A stretch of 64,000 nucleotides of DNA, taken from contig DYJC01000019.1 in NCBI GenBank assembly GCA_020723305.1, positions 24,166 to 88,165 on the forward strand. Direction: 5' to 3'. Shown here in pieces: positions 24,971 to 34,895 of this stretch. The notes beneath the pieces were generated by a model. It searched no databases. It was not told the DNA's origin and saw only the letters and a program-made list of their open reading frames with translations. This DNA is from Desulfosudis oleivorans (lineage in GTDB: Bacteria > Desulfobacterota > Desulfobacteria > Desulfobacterales > SURF-7). Position numbers and translations under genes: made by a program. The first letter of the stretch is position 1. Each line of letters opens with the position of its first letter.

Positions 24971-25963
24971 TTAAAAATTATACCCAATGGAAAGATTGAC
25001 AGACCTCGATTCCCAGTTGACTTCATTCAATGTTGACCGGGTTGCTCCGCCGCCTGACCAGAACAGGGTGTCTGTTCCCGGGTCTGTATTCCATATCTGC
25101 CATCCATACATCAATCCGATCAACCAGCGTTCAGCGATTATGCGGTTGATACCGACAGTGATGCTCATGCCCTTGCCTTCCGCCTCATGCATAAAGCTTA
25201 CCGGATGGGCAAAATCATCTCTCAGGTTCCAATCGGCATAAGCTTGAAAGGAAGCACGATGATATTCAATGGAAGATATCATATGTATCTGATAGATGAT
25301 TTCACAGTCAAGATCAAACCCGATAAAAAGGGTCCGCCAATTCGCTTCATAAGTGCTGTTCAGTCCGGAGATTCCCTTCCGGGAGTATGAAATAAGATCG
25401 CCTGATGATGAAATGGTCTGAATCCCATCTGTCTGCCTGACCTTCTGTGTATGATAGGATAGCCCGAAATGTGGGGCAACAAGAAATCGGTTTTGGAAAA
25501 AATCAAGCTGGTAACCGAGCCCGATGCTCATATCCTGGATTTCATCCGAGAGGCTTGACTCAGACTGAGAGTAAATTGAATTTCTGTTATTTTCCTGATA
25601 ATCCGAGTCCGTTCCCTTTCCTTCAGCAATTTTTCCAAAGCTGACGGAAACCTTTGAGTACAGTTTATTCATCACAGCCTTTGCATCTAAACCTGCCTCA
25701 TAGATCGTCAAATTATCATACTGAAGCTCTGATAAAATATTCGGTGAATAATCCGGCGCGGCAATGCTCCAGTTCAGGTTTCCTTTCCGATAACCGGATC
25801 GGGTATCCAGGCGTATATTTTTTGAATACCCGAAGGAATCCTCATAAATATCTGCTGCCTGAACAGTCTGGAAATCGATCTGAAACAGCAAGGCAACCCC
25901 AAAAAATATTACCCATTGCAGGATAACAGACGCTGTTTTTTTCATGGTCATGTTTTGTTTCAC
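24971..25963 (-). CDS. Outer-membrane beta-barrel protein, unknown family
   Basis: 330 residues from a GTG at 25963 with AGGAG upstream; an ATG four codons later (25951) is the alternative. A signal peptide ends at FQTVQA before DIYEDSFGY. The mature part has alternating hydrophobic/aromatic strands, loops rich in Ser, Asn and Asp, and a terminal LSIGYNF with final Phe. With about 300 residues it could be a 10-12-stranded barrel. It is encoded downstream of a large lipoprotein, with a hairpin between them, and the two may work together. Function is not recognised. Confidence 0.65.
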   Translation of the reverse strand: MKQNMTMKKTASVILQWVIFFGVALLFQIDFQTVQAADIYEDSFGYSKNIRLDTRSGYRKGNLNWSIAAPDYSPNILSELQYDNLTIYEAGLDAKAVMNKLYSKVSVSFGKIAEGKGTDSDYQENNRNSIYSQSESSLSDEIQDMSIGLGYQLDFFQNRFLVAPHFGLSYHTQKVRQTDGIQTISSSGDLISYSRKGISGLNSTYEANWRTLFIGFDLDCEIIYQIHMISSIEYHRASFQAYADWNLRDDFAHPVSFMHEAEGKGMSITVGINRIIAERWLIGLMYGWQIWNTDPGTDTLFWSGGGATRSTLNEVNWESRSVNLSIGYNF

Positions 25964-26033
25964 AATAAAAAGATCTCCTGAAGTGATTCCGGGGAAAATG
26001 CTTCCAGCGAGGCCTGAAATGAAGAAGTGTTGT

Positions 26034-26065
26034 ATGGGAAAACAGGATGACTCCTGTTTTCCCAT
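26034..26065 (-). other. Strong intercistronic hairpin
   Basis: ATGGGAAAACAGGA (26034-26047) and TCCTGTTTTCCCAT (26052-26065) pair perfectly over 14 bases around a four-base loop. There is no T tract after it on the minus strand, so it looks like an mRNA stability or processing element, or a weak terminator, between the lipoprotein and barrel genes. Confidence 0.7.
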
Positions 26066-26080
26066 TGCTGCGAAACCCGA

Positions 26081-28468
26081 TTACTGAACGGTGGTACCTC
26101 CGATAACCAGAAGCTTAACACCTCCGGTCCCGGCAGGTAATTCTGCATCAGCAACCGTTGAAGGATCTCCGATCAAGTCGGTTACTGTTGAATCATATGT
26201 CAGGGTTGGGGGATCAATCGCCGTGATCGCGAGTGCGTTCGCTGCCGCCGGCGGGCTGTCAAGACTCTCCATGATCAGGGCTTCCTCAGCAGCCTTGATG
26301 ACATAATCCGTGCCTGCTGAAGTTACGACTGTGCCGTCTGCAATATTGAAAACGGGGGTCCACTCGCCGGCATTCTCATTAAACGCCCAAGGAATATGGA
26401 GGTCGAATCCATTGTATTCAATATTAAACTTCTTCCCGTTGCTCGGTACATTGGCCTCTCCGCTCGACCAGTTGACATCATTGGCATTGGAGTGGGTATA
26501 GGTCATAACGAGGGGAGGATCAAAGGCCACATAGTTGCCATTCTCATCTTTTAAGGTGGTAAAATGCTGCCACTGATTGTTTCCGGTCTGCCAGGAGTAG
26601 TATATGTCCTCATCATGTGCCTGCCACCAGTTTTCTGCGGTAAGGGAAGAGTTGGTCACCAGGGGCATTATTTGGTATCCCCAGTTGTAGTTTGAATTTT
26701 CCGGAATTGTAAGCCCTTCTGAAAAAAGGACTTCCTCTCCCGAGGCATTGGTTTCTTTCAGAATAAGCTCTGAAGTATCAAAAAAATAGGTCTGAATTGG
26801 CCGATTCTGCTGCTGCCAGAATGCAGATTGTGCGTCCTGAGCGCCGGCAAGCACCGCGTTGGTAATTGGAAGATCCAGTGCAAAATTACCATAATATAAT
26901 GTCAGGTCTGAAACATCACCCGGATAGATGGTCTGTTCCTTATGGTATTTAATTACGCTAGCGCCGGTTGGAGTCGTGGCATTCCCCTCATCATCCTTAT
27001 ACAAACGCCCCAGGGGCAGAAATGCCCTCATGGACTCGCACCATCCTCCGCTCCATTCATCAAATGTGACCTCACCTCCGTCTGCATATTCAATCTGACC
27101 GTTTTGATTGTTTCGCGTCCCGATGATATTGAATGTACTTCCATCCCAGGCGATGATTGCATCCGAGCCGTTATTCCAGTAGGATATTTCCACATCTTCA
27201 AGCTCTGCAAGCGTGATGGTGGCGGCCGTATGTTTTTTCAAGACCCCTCTTTTTTTCACCACCGTATATGTGGCACCGGTATCCGGACGGGTGACCGTAT
27301 CGCCATCGTTGATTTCAACCCCATAAGGTGCCCATAGTCCATGATACCCCACGTAGGCATGACCACCATCTGCAAGCTGAATCGGAAATCCGGAAGATCT
27401 GATCACCGCAGCGCCTGTATCTTCCCGGAAAAGTTTGTATCTGAAAATCCGGTGGGAAAGATCGTTTTTGTCATAGACCAGTGTATCTCCGCCAACCTCT
27501 TGTATTTTAAAATAGTTTTCATTAAAAGCAACCAGAGAGGTATCTTCCTCTTCTACCAGGCCGTCCGGTCGATTTTCCCTGATATAACTGTAAATATAGG
27601 CATTTCCCTCAGAAAGGTCGGAGCTGGCAAGAACCCTCGCCTGGCGTCTTTCTTCATAGTCACCTCCACCGTCCATATCTTCCACATACTCAATAGCAAC
27701 CTGGCCATCGGCATTCGCACCGATGCTGATTGCCATCTGGAATGTTTCAGGCCCTACGGAACCATCTGGTTCAAGCATGTTCCCCTTGAAATGAGCCTCC
27801 AGTTCACCATAGGGATATCCATCACCCGTCTCACGGGTTACGATGAACCGGCCCCGGATCAGCATGGGCATACCACCTTTTCCATCAGCTTCTTCCAGCC
27901 AGATATTTACATACATGGGTGCGGTCTCACTTGCCCGTGTAACATCCAGGGTCATTTCCTGATATGACTCGGTTTCCGTGGATGTGGATGTGGCACCTCC
28001 CTGGCTCTGGCCGGTTTCCTCGATTGGTTTAACCAGGGCCTTGTAAGGTCCGTAATTTACATAATCCGGGTAGTTGGTCTGATCCATGATGCTGAGAATG
28101 TCGTTAACCATGGTCAGTGCATCGGTTCCGTCTTCCACCCAGGTCTGTTTTGCCAGATTGGAATAGTCGGTTCCGGCATCATTGTATGCGAATGCTTTCC
28201 GTAAACCGGCACTGGTTGTTGTGCCATCTTCATCTGTCAGGGAGACCCGATCCGGAAGACTCAGCGCGCTGACCTCCCTGCTGTTGGTCTCAACCGCTGT
28301 TCCGCTGCTACCGCTGCTGCTTCCCCCGCATCCGGTAAATGAGACCAGGCATAAAACCATGGATAATAAAATGAACACAGAATAAACAGTTTTTCGTGCA
28401 GCAGAATACATCCGGACTTTTCTTTCCGTTGTATTCTCTTTGATTCCTGAAAGTTTGCTTTGACGCAT
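26081..28468 (-). CDS. Large secreted lipoprotein, unknown function
   Basis: A 795-residue protein from the ATG at 28468, which has AAGGAGATC eight bases upstream. A long basic n-region leads to a hydrophobic stretch and lipobox (VSFTGC, Cys near 47), followed by a Gly/Ser linker typical of exported lipoproteins. The rest is acidic, rich in Asp/Gly/Thr and aromatic residues (AYVGYHGLWAPYGVEINDGDTV, YYGNFALDLP), like an extracellular beta-rich protein. No catalytic motif is recognised. It is upstream of the beta-barrel gene at 24971-25963, so a surface-exposed lipoprotein/barrel pair is plausible. Confidence 0.75.
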   Translation of the reverse strand: MRQSKLSGIKENTTERKVRMYSAARKTVYSVFILLSMVLCLVSFTGCGGSSSGSSGTAVETNSREVSALSLPDRVSLTDEDGTTTSAGLRKAFAYNDAGTDYSNLAKQTWVEDGTDALTMVNDILSIMDQTNYPDYVNYGPYKALVKPIEETGQSQGGATSTSTETESYQEMTLDVTRASETAPMYVNIWLEEADGKGGMPMLIRGRFIVTRETGDGYPYGELEAHFKGNMLEPDGSVGPETFQMAISIGANADGQVAIEYVEDMDGGGDYEERRQARVLASSDLSEGNAYIYSYIRENRPDGLVEEEDTSLVAFNENYFKIQEVGGDTLVYDKNDLSHRIFRYKLFREDTGAAVIRSSGFPIQLADGGHAYVGYHGLWAPYGVEINDGDTVTRPDTGATYTVVKKRGVLKKHTAATITLAELEDVEISYWNNGSDAIIAWDGSTFNIIGTRNNQNGQIEYADGGEVTFDEWSGGWCESMRAFLPLGRLYKDDEGNATTPTGASVIKYHKEQTIYPGDVSDLTLYYGNFALDLPITNAVLAGAQDAQSAFWQQQNRPIQTYFFDTSELILKETNASGEEVLFSEGLTIPENSNYNWGYQIMPLVTNSSLTAENWWQAHDEDIYYSWQTGNNQWQHFTTLKDENGNYVAFDPPLVMTYTHSNANDVNWSSGEANVPSNGKKFNIEYNGFDLHIPWAFNENAGEWTPVFNIADGTVVTSAGTDYVIKAAEEALIMESLDSPPAAANALAITAIDPPTLTYDSTVTDLIGDPSTVADAELPAGTGGVKLLVIGGTTVQ

Positions 28469-28843
28469 AGTGATCTCCTTTTTTTGATTTTGCATACCCT
28501 CTTCAACATGAAGAAAAAAACAGACCTTATGAAAAAAATCCATCTGACTGCAGGACATGAATCCTTTACCAACCAGAATCAAGGCCGGGTTTAAAGTCAC
28601 TGCCTGCGCTTTATTGATCTATCGGTTTCGTTTGTTGGATTCAAAAATGAAAAGCAAAGACTAAAGAGCAACCGAACAGCATGAAACAACGCTTACGGCC
28701 GATGCAGCATCCACTGAAAATCAAAAGCTACCGGTTCCCATCTCAAAAAGAACATTTCGCTGTAAATTTGATTACGATTGGTACTTGAATCATCAAAAAT
28801 CAGGCCAAGTCGCAGCTTTGATTAAAAAAAAAATTTATAATTA
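28469..28843. other. Intergenic region
   Basis: 375 bases upstream of the lipoprotein gene with no supportable coding frame, RNA gene or repeat. Its promoter must be in this AT-rich stretch. Confidence 0.5.
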
Positions 28844-29090
28844 TCAATTCAAATAGTTATAAAAATCCCTCTGTTTATACCATTCAGGATATTCCGTACA
28901 TCTGTATTGTCTTACAGGACATTCATCCTGAAGAAGAGGACAGACAGAACATTTTCTTTTATTACCATACAGTTAAAAAACAAATCCTGTGTCTTGCATG
29001 ACAGACAACCCCGGCAGTCTATCATTTGGGTCCATCCGATTCCGTGTGGACATGCATATGAAAAATGAATATATTGTCGGAAAATCTTTT
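28844..29090 (-). pseudogene. Cysteine-rich small reading frame, probably frameshifted
   Basis: On the minus strand one frame encodes ACPHGIGWTQMIDCRGCLSC and KTQDLFFN, then stays open without meaning. From about 28960 the -1 frame encodes KRKCSVCPLLQDECPVRQ followed by YRCTEYPEWYKQRDFYNYLN and a stop at 28844. Joined across a run of six T, the pieces make a small protein with nine cysteines in CxxC-type pairs, which looks like a metal-binding remnant. There is no clear start or ribosome-binding site. It may be a pseudogene, a sequencing slip in the T run, or chance. Confidence 0.3.
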
Positions 29091-29185
29091 GAATGATGGT
29101 TTCAGGAAAATGTTGACAAATTATCCAATTTCCTGAATGTTCAACAGCGTATTTTCGAACGGATACCCATTTCAAGGAGTGAATC

Positions 29186-29746
29186 ATGAGCGATGATGTA
29201 ATCAAAATCAGGTGGCATGGCCGGGGCGGCCAGGGAGCAATCACTGCAGCGAAAATTGTGGCTAACGCCGCATTCGAATGCGGATACAACGGTGTTGTCA
29301 TGACTCCCACATTTGGTACGGAAAGAAGAGGCGCACCGGTTCTCACCTCATTAAAAATATCCAGAAACAAGATATATGATCTTTCCCCGATCTCGGAACC
29401 GGATATGATCGTTGTATTGGACCATCTTCTTCTGGAGGAGCCCGGTGTAATAAACGGCCTGAAATCCGACGGCATAATCATTGTGAATTCTCCCAAAAAG
29501 CCTGCGGATCATGCGGTCAACGGAAAAAAAATCGCCACGGCAGATGTCACATCCATTGCTGTCGAAGCCGGACTCAAACAAGGTATTGTGAACTCCGGTA
29601 TTATTGGAGCCTTTGCCAAAGCAAGCGGACTGATTGAACTGAATATATTGCTTAAAAAAATCAAAGAAGAGTTCCATGACAAAAAACCTTCGGAAAATGC
29701 TGAATCCGCCAGGCTGACATTCAGCAAAACCGATATGGGAGGCTGA
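29186..29746 (+). CDS. 2-oxoacid:ferredoxin oxidoreductase, gamma subunit
   Basis: A 186-residue gamma subunit of the pyruvate/2-ketoisovalerate ferredoxin oxidoreductase family. It opens with IKIRWHGRGGQGAITAAKIVANAA and has TPTFGTERRGAPVLTSLKIS near 42, both hallmarks of the domain at the CoA-binding side. CAAGGAG lies upstream. First of four genes ordered gamma-delta-alpha-beta, the PorCDAB arrangement, with 3, 4 and 32 bases between them. Confidence 0.92.
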   Translation: MSDDVIKIRWHGRGGQGAITAAKIVANAAFECGYNGVVMTPTFGTERRGAPVLTSLKISRNKIYDLSPISEPDMIVVLDHLLLEEPGVINGLKSDGIIIVNSPKKPADHAVNGKKIATADVTSIAVEAGLKQGIVNSGIIGAFAKASGLIELNILLKKIKEEFHDKKPSENAESARLTFSKTDMGG

Positions 29747-29749
29747 TAA

Positions 29750-30055
29750 ATGAAAAACGATAAATACGGACGCTTTACATCCCACAGCGAACCCGGACCC
29801 GGGGATGGCGGGCGCACCGGTTCCTGGAGAGTTGTGAGACCGGTAATTGATCTTGCCAAATGTATTCCGGTAAAATCCAATAAAATGTCTTGTTTTACCT
29901 GCTGGCTCTATTGTCCGGACAACGTGATCACCCGAACCATACCGCCGACGATCGACTATGAATACTGTAAAGGCTGTGAGATATGCGCGGAAGAATGCCC
30001 TGCAGATGCAATCACCATGGTGGAAGAAGCTGAATTTGTGAAAAAGGAGAAGTAA
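29750..30055 (+). CDS. 2-oxoacid:ferredoxin oxidoreductase, delta subunit (2[4Fe-4S] ferredoxin)
   Basis: A 101-residue ferredoxin subunit. Cluster motifs are CIPVKSNKMSCFTCWLYCP near 38-56, with a long first spacer usual for this delta family, and CKGCEICAEECP near 73-84. It carries electrons from the thiamine-diphosphate site to ferredoxin. The stretch SEPGPGDGGRTGSWRVVRPVID is the typical N-terminal lead. Confidence 0.92.
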   Translation: MKNDKYGRFTSHSEPGPGDGGRTGSWRVVRPVIDLAKCIPVKSNKMSCFTCWLYCPDNVITRTIPPTIDYEYCKGCEICAEECPADAITMVEEAEFVKKEK

Positions 30056-30059
30056 TCCC

Positions 30060-31253
30060 ATGCATATTATTGAATCCGGCAATGTCGCGGCAGCCACCGG
30101 GGTTAAACTCGCCAGAACCGAAGTCATTGCCGCCTACCCCATCACACCGCAAACCCCGCTTACGGAAAAATTATCCGAATTGGTTGATTCCGGAAAAATG
30201 AAAGCGGAATATATACCGGTTGAAAGCGAGCACAGTGCACTTGCTGTCTGCATCGCAGCATCCAGTGCCGGATCAAGGGCATTTACAGCCACCAGCGCCA
30301 ACGGACTTCTCTATATGAGTGAACAGATCCACTGGGCAGCAGGCGCCAGGCTTCCCATTGTTATGTGTGTGGTCAATCGGGGAATCGGCGCACCCTGGAC
30401 CGTCTGGAATGACCACCAGGATGCCATATCCCAGCGGGATGCCGGATGGATTCAGCTTTATGCATGTGACCACCAGCAGATCATCGACACAGTCATCCAG
30501 GCCTTTCATATTGCTGAAACCGTAAGAATACCGGTCATGGTCTGCTATGACGGATATCTTCTCTCCCATACCTATATGCCGTTTGAGATACCGGAGCAGG
30601 ATGCGGTTGACGCATTTCTTCCCAAATTCTCACCATCCTATTTTCTGGATCCGAAAAATCCGGCCAATCTCAACACTGTCACCCTGCCGGACATAAGGCC
30701 GGATGTCAGAGGCAACATGGCACCCGGATATATGGAGATCCGGAACAATCTTCATACGGATATGAGGAAAACAATCTCTGTTGTGGAAGAGATGGACCGG
30801 AAATATCAGAAAACAGTTGGTCGTGGCGGCAATCCCCTGATTGAAAAATACCGGTGTGAGGATGCGGACTTCATTGCAGTATGTCTGGGCTCCCTCTCCT
30901 ATCAGTTGCGGGATGTGGTGGATACCCTCCGCGGAGAAGGAATCAAAACCGGTGTTGCCGGAATTCGTCTATACAGGCCATTTCCGGACAAAACCGTTGC
31001 TGCCGAATTTGTCAATGCAAAGGGGTTGATTGTGTTTGAAAAAGCCCTGAGCTATGGAAATCAGGGAGCCCTGTATTCGGACATCAAATCCGCTCTCTAC
31101 CGGAATGACAACAGACCCTTTGTTCACAACTACATCCTGGGTCTAGGCGGCAGAGAGATCAAGACGCCGGATCTTCTCCATGCTTTCCGGATCTCGTGTA
31201 CGGATTTCCGGAAAATCGGTGATGACCCGCAATGGATCGGATTGAAACTTTAA
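30060..31253 (+). CDS. 2-oxoacid:ferredoxin oxidoreductase, alpha subunit
   Basis: A 397-residue alpha subunit. AAYPITPQTPLTEKL near 25-38 and EYIPVESEHSALAVCIAASSAGSRAFTATSANGLLYMSEQ near 50-88 match the family segments that line the active site. The complex decarboxylates a 2-oxoacid with CoA and reduces ferredoxin. Subunit order and size fit pyruvate or branched-chain 2-ketoisovalerate enzymes; the substrate cannot be fixed from sequence alone. Confidence 0.92.
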   Translation: MHIIESGNVAAATGVKLARTEVIAAYPITPQTPLTEKLSELVDSGKMKAEYIPVESEHSALAVCIAASSAGSRAFTATSANGLLYMSEQIHWAAGARLPIVMCVVNRGIGAPWTVWNDHQDAISQRDAGWIQLYACDHQQIIDTVIQAFHIAETVRIPVMVCYDGYLLSHTYMPFEIPEQDAVDAFLPKFSPSYFLDPKNPANLNTVTLPDIRPDVRGNMAPGYMEIRNNLHTDMRKTISVVEEMDRKYQKTVGRGGNPLIEKYRCEDADFIAVCLGSLSYQLRDVVDTLRGEGIKTGVAGIRLYRPFPDKTVAAEFVNAKGLIVFEKALSYGNQGALYSDIKSALYRNDNRPFVHNYILGLGGREIKTPDLLHAFRISCTDFRKIGDDPQWIGLKL

Positions 31254-31285
31254 TTCAATAAACTTTATGTTTTAGGAAAACGAAT

Positions 31286-32185
31286 ATGACCCAAAAAACT
31301 ACTATACTCACGCTTCCTGAAGAAGAGCTGGTTCATCCTGGCAACCGGGCTTGTGCCGGTTGCGGCCTGAGCATTATTTACCGGATCGGGCTGAAAGCCC
31401 TGGGAAGAGATACCATTCTCGTCGTACCGCCAAGCTGTCTGACCGTACTCCAGGGACTCTACCCGATCGCAGCGACTCAACTCCCCTGTCTGAACGTAAC
31501 CTTTGCATCAACCGCTGCTGCCGCAACCGGTGTTCTCGGTGCACTTCGCGCTCAAGGCAGGAAAAAAACAACCGTGGCTGCATGGGCCGGGGACGGTGGC
31601 ACCAGCGATATCGGAATTCAAGCCCTTTCCGGAGCCTGTGAACGGGGTGAGAATTTCATCTTCATCTGTTATGATAACGAGGCATACATGAATACCGGGG
31701 TTCAGCGATCCGGAACCACTCCCCAGGGAGTCATCACAACCACTACGCCGATCCGGGGCAAACTCCAGAAAAAAAAAGAAGTCCCGGCGATCATCGCTGC
31801 CCACGGAATTGATTATGTCGCAACGGCTTCGGCAGCCTATCCCCTGGATCTTTACGATAAAATCAAAAAAGCCAAAACAATATCCGGCCCCAAATATATC
31901 CATGTTCATTGCCCGTGCCCGGCCGGCTGGGGATTTGATCCAAGGTATACGGTAAAAATCGGAAAACTTGCCGTGGAAACCGGACTGTATGACCTCTATG
32001 AAATCGAAAAGGGTAAATTTCAACTGACCGGCCCATCCCGGAAGCTGGATAACAAAAAAAGAAAACCGGTTTCGGAATATTTTAAAACCCAGTCCCGGTT
32101 TAAGGCATTGTCAAAGAAGAGGATTCAGGAAATTCAGCAGTCCATTGATGAGAAATGGGAAAGATACCAGGATCAGGCAGGATAG
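31286..32185 (+). CDS. 2-oxoacid:ferredoxin oxidoreductase, beta subunit (TPP-binding)
   Basis: A 299-residue beta subunit. NRACAGCGLSIIYRIGLKAL near 20 supplies two cluster cysteines, and the thiamine-diphosphate motif is AWAGDGGTSDIGIQALSGACERGENFIFICYDNEAYMNTG near 97-137 (GDGG...N). HCPCPAGWGFDP near 212 carries further conserved cysteines. It completes the four-gene complex, which feeds acetyl-CoA or acyl-CoA and reduced ferredoxin into the pathways encoded by the Hdr/Met operon and acyl-CoA genes. Confidence 0.92.
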   Translation: MTQKTTILTLPEEELVHPGNRACAGCGLSIIYRIGLKALGRDTILVVPPSCLTVLQGLYPIAATQLPCLNVTFASTAAAATGVLGALRAQGRKKTTVAAWAGDGGTSDIGIQALSGACERGENFIFICYDNEAYMNTGVQRSGTTPQGVITTTTPIRGKLQKKKEVPAIIAAHGIDYVATASAAYPLDLYDKIKKAKTISGPKYIHVHCPCPAGWGFDPRYTVKIGKLAVETGLYDLYEIEKGKFQLTGPSRKLDNKKRKPVSEYFKTQSRFKALSKKRIQEIQQSIDEKWERYQDQAG

Positions 32186-32248
32186 AACTTCGGGAACAAA
32201 ATTCAGGCTTCAGGTCAAGAGTGTTTTGATCTGTTGATGATGATTTTT

Positions 32249-32632
32249 CTACTCCTTTGTATTTTTCTTCTCCAATGCCGATGAGATTTTTTTTAACAAC
32301 TCCTCCAGCTTTACCGGCTTGAGCACGTAGTCAAAGGCTCCGAACTTTATACCCTCGATGCCGGTTTCAACCGAGGCATGACCGGTCAGCAGAATGATTT
32401 CCGTCTGCGGGTGCTCCTTTTTGATTGACCTCATGGCTTCGATGCCGTCCATGCCACCAGGCATTTTAATATCCATGATCACAACATCGAACTCCCTGCT
32501 CTTTATATTTTCCAGTGCTTCCTCACCACTACGCACGCCGATTGCATCAACATCACGTTTTTTTAAACGACTGACCAGGGTCTCAACAAAATCCTCCTCG
32601 TCATCGACCACCAATATACTGAAATGCCGCAT
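32249..32632 (-). CDS. Stand-alone receiver-domain response regulator
   Basis: A 127-residue CheY-like receiver with no output domain. ILVVDDEEDF holds the acidic pocket, Asp near 53 in VVIMDIKMPGGMDG is the phosphorylation site, LLTGHAS holds the switch Thr, and LKPVK the Lys. It is last in the operon SLC13 transporter - receiver - sensor kinase - receiver. It is paralogous to the receiver at 34406-34870, sharing the MPGGMDG and GHASVET segments, so the kinase probably phosphorylates both. Confidence 0.9.
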   Translation of the reverse strand: MRHFSILVVDDEEDFVETLVSRLKKRDVDAIGVRSGEEALENIKSREFDVVIMDIKMPGGMDGIEAMRSIKKEHPQTEIILLTGHASVETGIEGIKFGAFDYVLKPVKLEELLKKISSALEKKNTKE

Positions 32633-32654
32633 AGTATTCTCCTTGGACTAGTCC

Positions 32655-34316
32655 TTACTTTTTTTCCGGTATAATAATTGGAATATTGACGTTAAAAGTT
32701 GTTCCTCTTCCTTCCGTGCTGACAAAGGTAAGACTGCCTCCCAGTTTTTCCATGATGGTATAACTAATCCAGAGGCCCATTCCCATTCCCTGGCCTTCTT
32801 GCTTAGTAGTAAAAAAAGGCTCGAATATTTTTTTCTGCTTCTCTTTGGGTATACCCGGGCCATTGTCGATGATGCGGACAATAATCATAAATGTTGTTTT
32901 CTCACTCGTTACTCTGATGATTCCATCCTTCCCTACTGCATCGATCGCATTGGACAACAGGTTCATGAAAACCTGTTGAAGCTGACCCTGATCACTGGCG
33001 ATGATGGGCAAATCTTCCATTGACTCCATTGTGATCCGGATATTATTGAGACGGGCATAGTTCTCCAGCAATGCGATCGTTTGATGAAGGGTGTCATTTA
33101 CATCCACATCTTCCAGCCGCGGTTCCATTCTCCTTGCATAACCCAACATACTGTGTACGACTTTTCGGGCTCTTTCCACATGGGCTTCAATTTTTTTAAC
33201 CGATTTTTTCAACTCTTGAATGTTGTTGCTGTTCTGGAATTCCTCCTCTTCCAGAAGGTCCTCCATCCATCCGGTTTTCTGAATAATGACTGCCAGCGGA
33301 TTATTGATTTCATGAGCAATCCCGGCAGCCATTTTCCCCAGTGCCGCCAGCTTGTCGGACTGTACCAGTTGAGCATTCATGCGGCTCATCTTCAAATCAG
33401 CCGATTCAAGCTGATGGACTGTCTGCCGGGTGGAAAAAATGGTAGCAATGATAATGATCAAAACACCAATAGCCATTACTCCGATTTCAATATTGCGTGT
33501 ATTGACAAGTCCTTTGGTTTCTTCGGCCTTTTCTTCACTGATAATCAATAACCATTTGTCGTTGGCAAGCCAGCTCCCGGCAAATAGACGCGGATGCTTG
33601 TCTCCTCTTTCAAACCCCAGAAGGGTCGTGCCCCGTCCAAACAGATTCGGGTCTATACTGGATCGATCCAGAATTTTGCTATTGAATCTTGGGGGTGTCT
33701 GGTAAATGCCCTCCCGGTTCATAATATAGGCATCACCGGTTCTGCCGATCTGGGCCGACCGGACAATACCCTCAAAGATATTGGAATCAATGGTTGCCCG
33801 GAGAATCCAGACCGAGTCGTTTTCCTGCCGCCGGACAGCGATAATAAAATGCGGTATATTCCGGTAACCCATATAGACATCGCTGATATATAATCCCTTG
33901 CTCATCACTTCCGCAAACCAGTGCTGAGAATGGTAATCATATCCCTTCAAATTGAACGGCCCCACATATGCCCTCTGCATACCGGAAGCGTCGATAACCC
34001 CAAGATCCGTGAATGCACCCGCCCGCTGGTTCATGATTTTAAATATCTGGGCCAGTTTGTTTTCCTGAAGAATAATGTCAAAAAGGTGCGTATCGGCCAT
34101 GGACGAAAGAATAGCTGTCCGCTCTTGCAAAAACAGATCAACCGACTCTGCCTGAGCGCGGGACCGGTATCTCATCTGCGCTTCGATTTTATCCTGGTAC
34201 ATGCCGGCAAATTGAAAATAAATGATTATGCCGGTCAACAACAGCGGAATAAAAGCGATCAACAGGCAGGTTATAATAATTTTTTGTTGAAATCTTACAT
34301 AAATAGCTGTTTTCAT
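32655..34316 (-). CDS. Membrane sensor histidine kinase with periplasmic Cache domain
   Basis: A 553-residue kinase. TM1 is about 14-36, then a periplasmic double-Cache sensor (about 40-270, with [34 protein letters not shown]), TM2 about 277-297, a short coiled coil, HisKA with the phospho-accepting His335 in [11 protein letters not shown], and HATPase_c with [16 protein letters not shown] and GQGMGMGLW. NtrB-like class. Cache sensors bind small organic acids, amino acids or similar ligands. Being in an operon with an SLC13 anion transporter suggests it senses the transported anion, or the transporter itself. Confidence 0.92.
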   Translation of the reverse strand: MKTAIYVRFQQKIIITCLLIAFIPLLLTGIIIYFQFAGMYQDKIEAQMRYRSRAQAESVDLFLQERTAILSSMADTHLFDIILQENKLAQIFKIMNQRAGAFTDLGVIDASGMQRAYVGPFNLKGYDYHSQHWFAEVMSKGLYISDVYMGYRNIPHFIIAVRRQENDSVWILRATIDSNIFEGIVRSAQIGRTGDAYIMNREGIYQTPPRFNSKILDRSSIDPNLFGRGTTLLGFERGDKHPRLFAGSWLANDKWLLIISEEKAEETKGLVNTRNIEIGVMAIGVLIIIIATIFSTRQTVHQLESADLKMSRMNAQLVQSDKLAALGKMAAGIAHEINNPLAVIIQKTGWMEDLLEEEEFQNSNNIQELKKSVKKIEAHVERARKVVHSMLGYARRMEPRLEDVDVNDTLHQTIALLENYARLNNIRITMESMEDLPIIASDQGQLQQVFMNLLSNAIDAVGKDGIIRVTSEKTTFMIIVRIIDNGPGIPKEKQKKIFEPFFTTKQEGQGMGMGLWISYTIMEKLGGSLTFVSTEGRGTTFNVNIPIIIPEKK

Positions 34317-34405
34317 ATCATATCTCGCATTTTCCCACTTTAGTAAAAAAAGGCGGTTCTGATTTGTTTACCCTGATGGATATGACCGCCGATTCCATGA
34401 TATTT

Positions 34406-34870
34406 TTACTCCTCGTCCTCATTATCCTGTTGGAAAACACGACCGGGAAATCGAATCAGATCCTTGATTTTTGCCTTACGGATTTTTTCTTCATGCTGAT
34501 TCTTTTTCTCAAAGGCCTCGCCGATCTTGGCCATCAGTTCTTCAAACTTGATGGGTTTAAGCAGATAGTCGAACGCGCCTTGCTTCATCCCCTCAATGCT
34601 GGTCTCCACCGAGGCATGCCCGGTAAGAAGGATAACCTCCATCAACGGCGCCTTGAGTTTCATCTCCCGTTGCGCCTGGATTCCGTCCATACCTCCCGGC
34701 ATCCGGACATCCAGAACCACCACGTCAAAACGCCGGCTGTCCAGGAGTCTCAAAGCCTCTTCAGCGCTGGTCACTCCCACCGTATCGATATTGTGCTTTT
34801 GCATTCGTTTGACGATTGTCTCCAGAAAATCCACCTCGTCGTCCACGATCAAAATACTGAAGTAATCCAT
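34406..34870 (-). CDS. Stand-alone receiver-domain response regulator with charged tail
   Basis: A 154-residue receiver: ILIVDDEVDF, phospho-Asp near 53 in VVLDVRMPGGMDG, LLTGHAS and LKPIK. A C-terminal extension of about 30 residues is charged (KKNQHEEKIRKAKIKDLIRFPGRVFQQDNEDEE) and has no recognised output fold. It lies 25 bases after the SLC13 gene and upstream of the kinase. With no DNA-binding domain, it may act by protein contact, perhaps on the transporter. Confidence 0.88.
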   Translation of the reverse strand: MDYFSILIVDDEVDFLETIVKRMQKHNIDTVGVTSAEEALRLLDSRRFDVVVLDVRMPGGMDGIQAQREMKLKAPLMEVILLTGHASVETSIEGMKQGAFDYLLKPIKFEELMAKIGEAFEKKNQHEEKIRKAKIKDLIRFPGRVFQQDNEDEE

Positions 34871-34895
34871 ATATATCTCCCCTTGGGATCAGTTT

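Noticed and set aside
24667..24999. 110-residue plus-strand protein
   Set aside because: The frame runs through a dispersed palindromic repeat and into the stop region of the barrel gene; no ribosome-binding site.
28912..29496. 194-residue minus-strand frame overlapping the gamma subunit
   Set aside because: Most of it is antisense to a conserved gene; only its last part shows cysteine-rich sequence, noted separately as a possible remnant.
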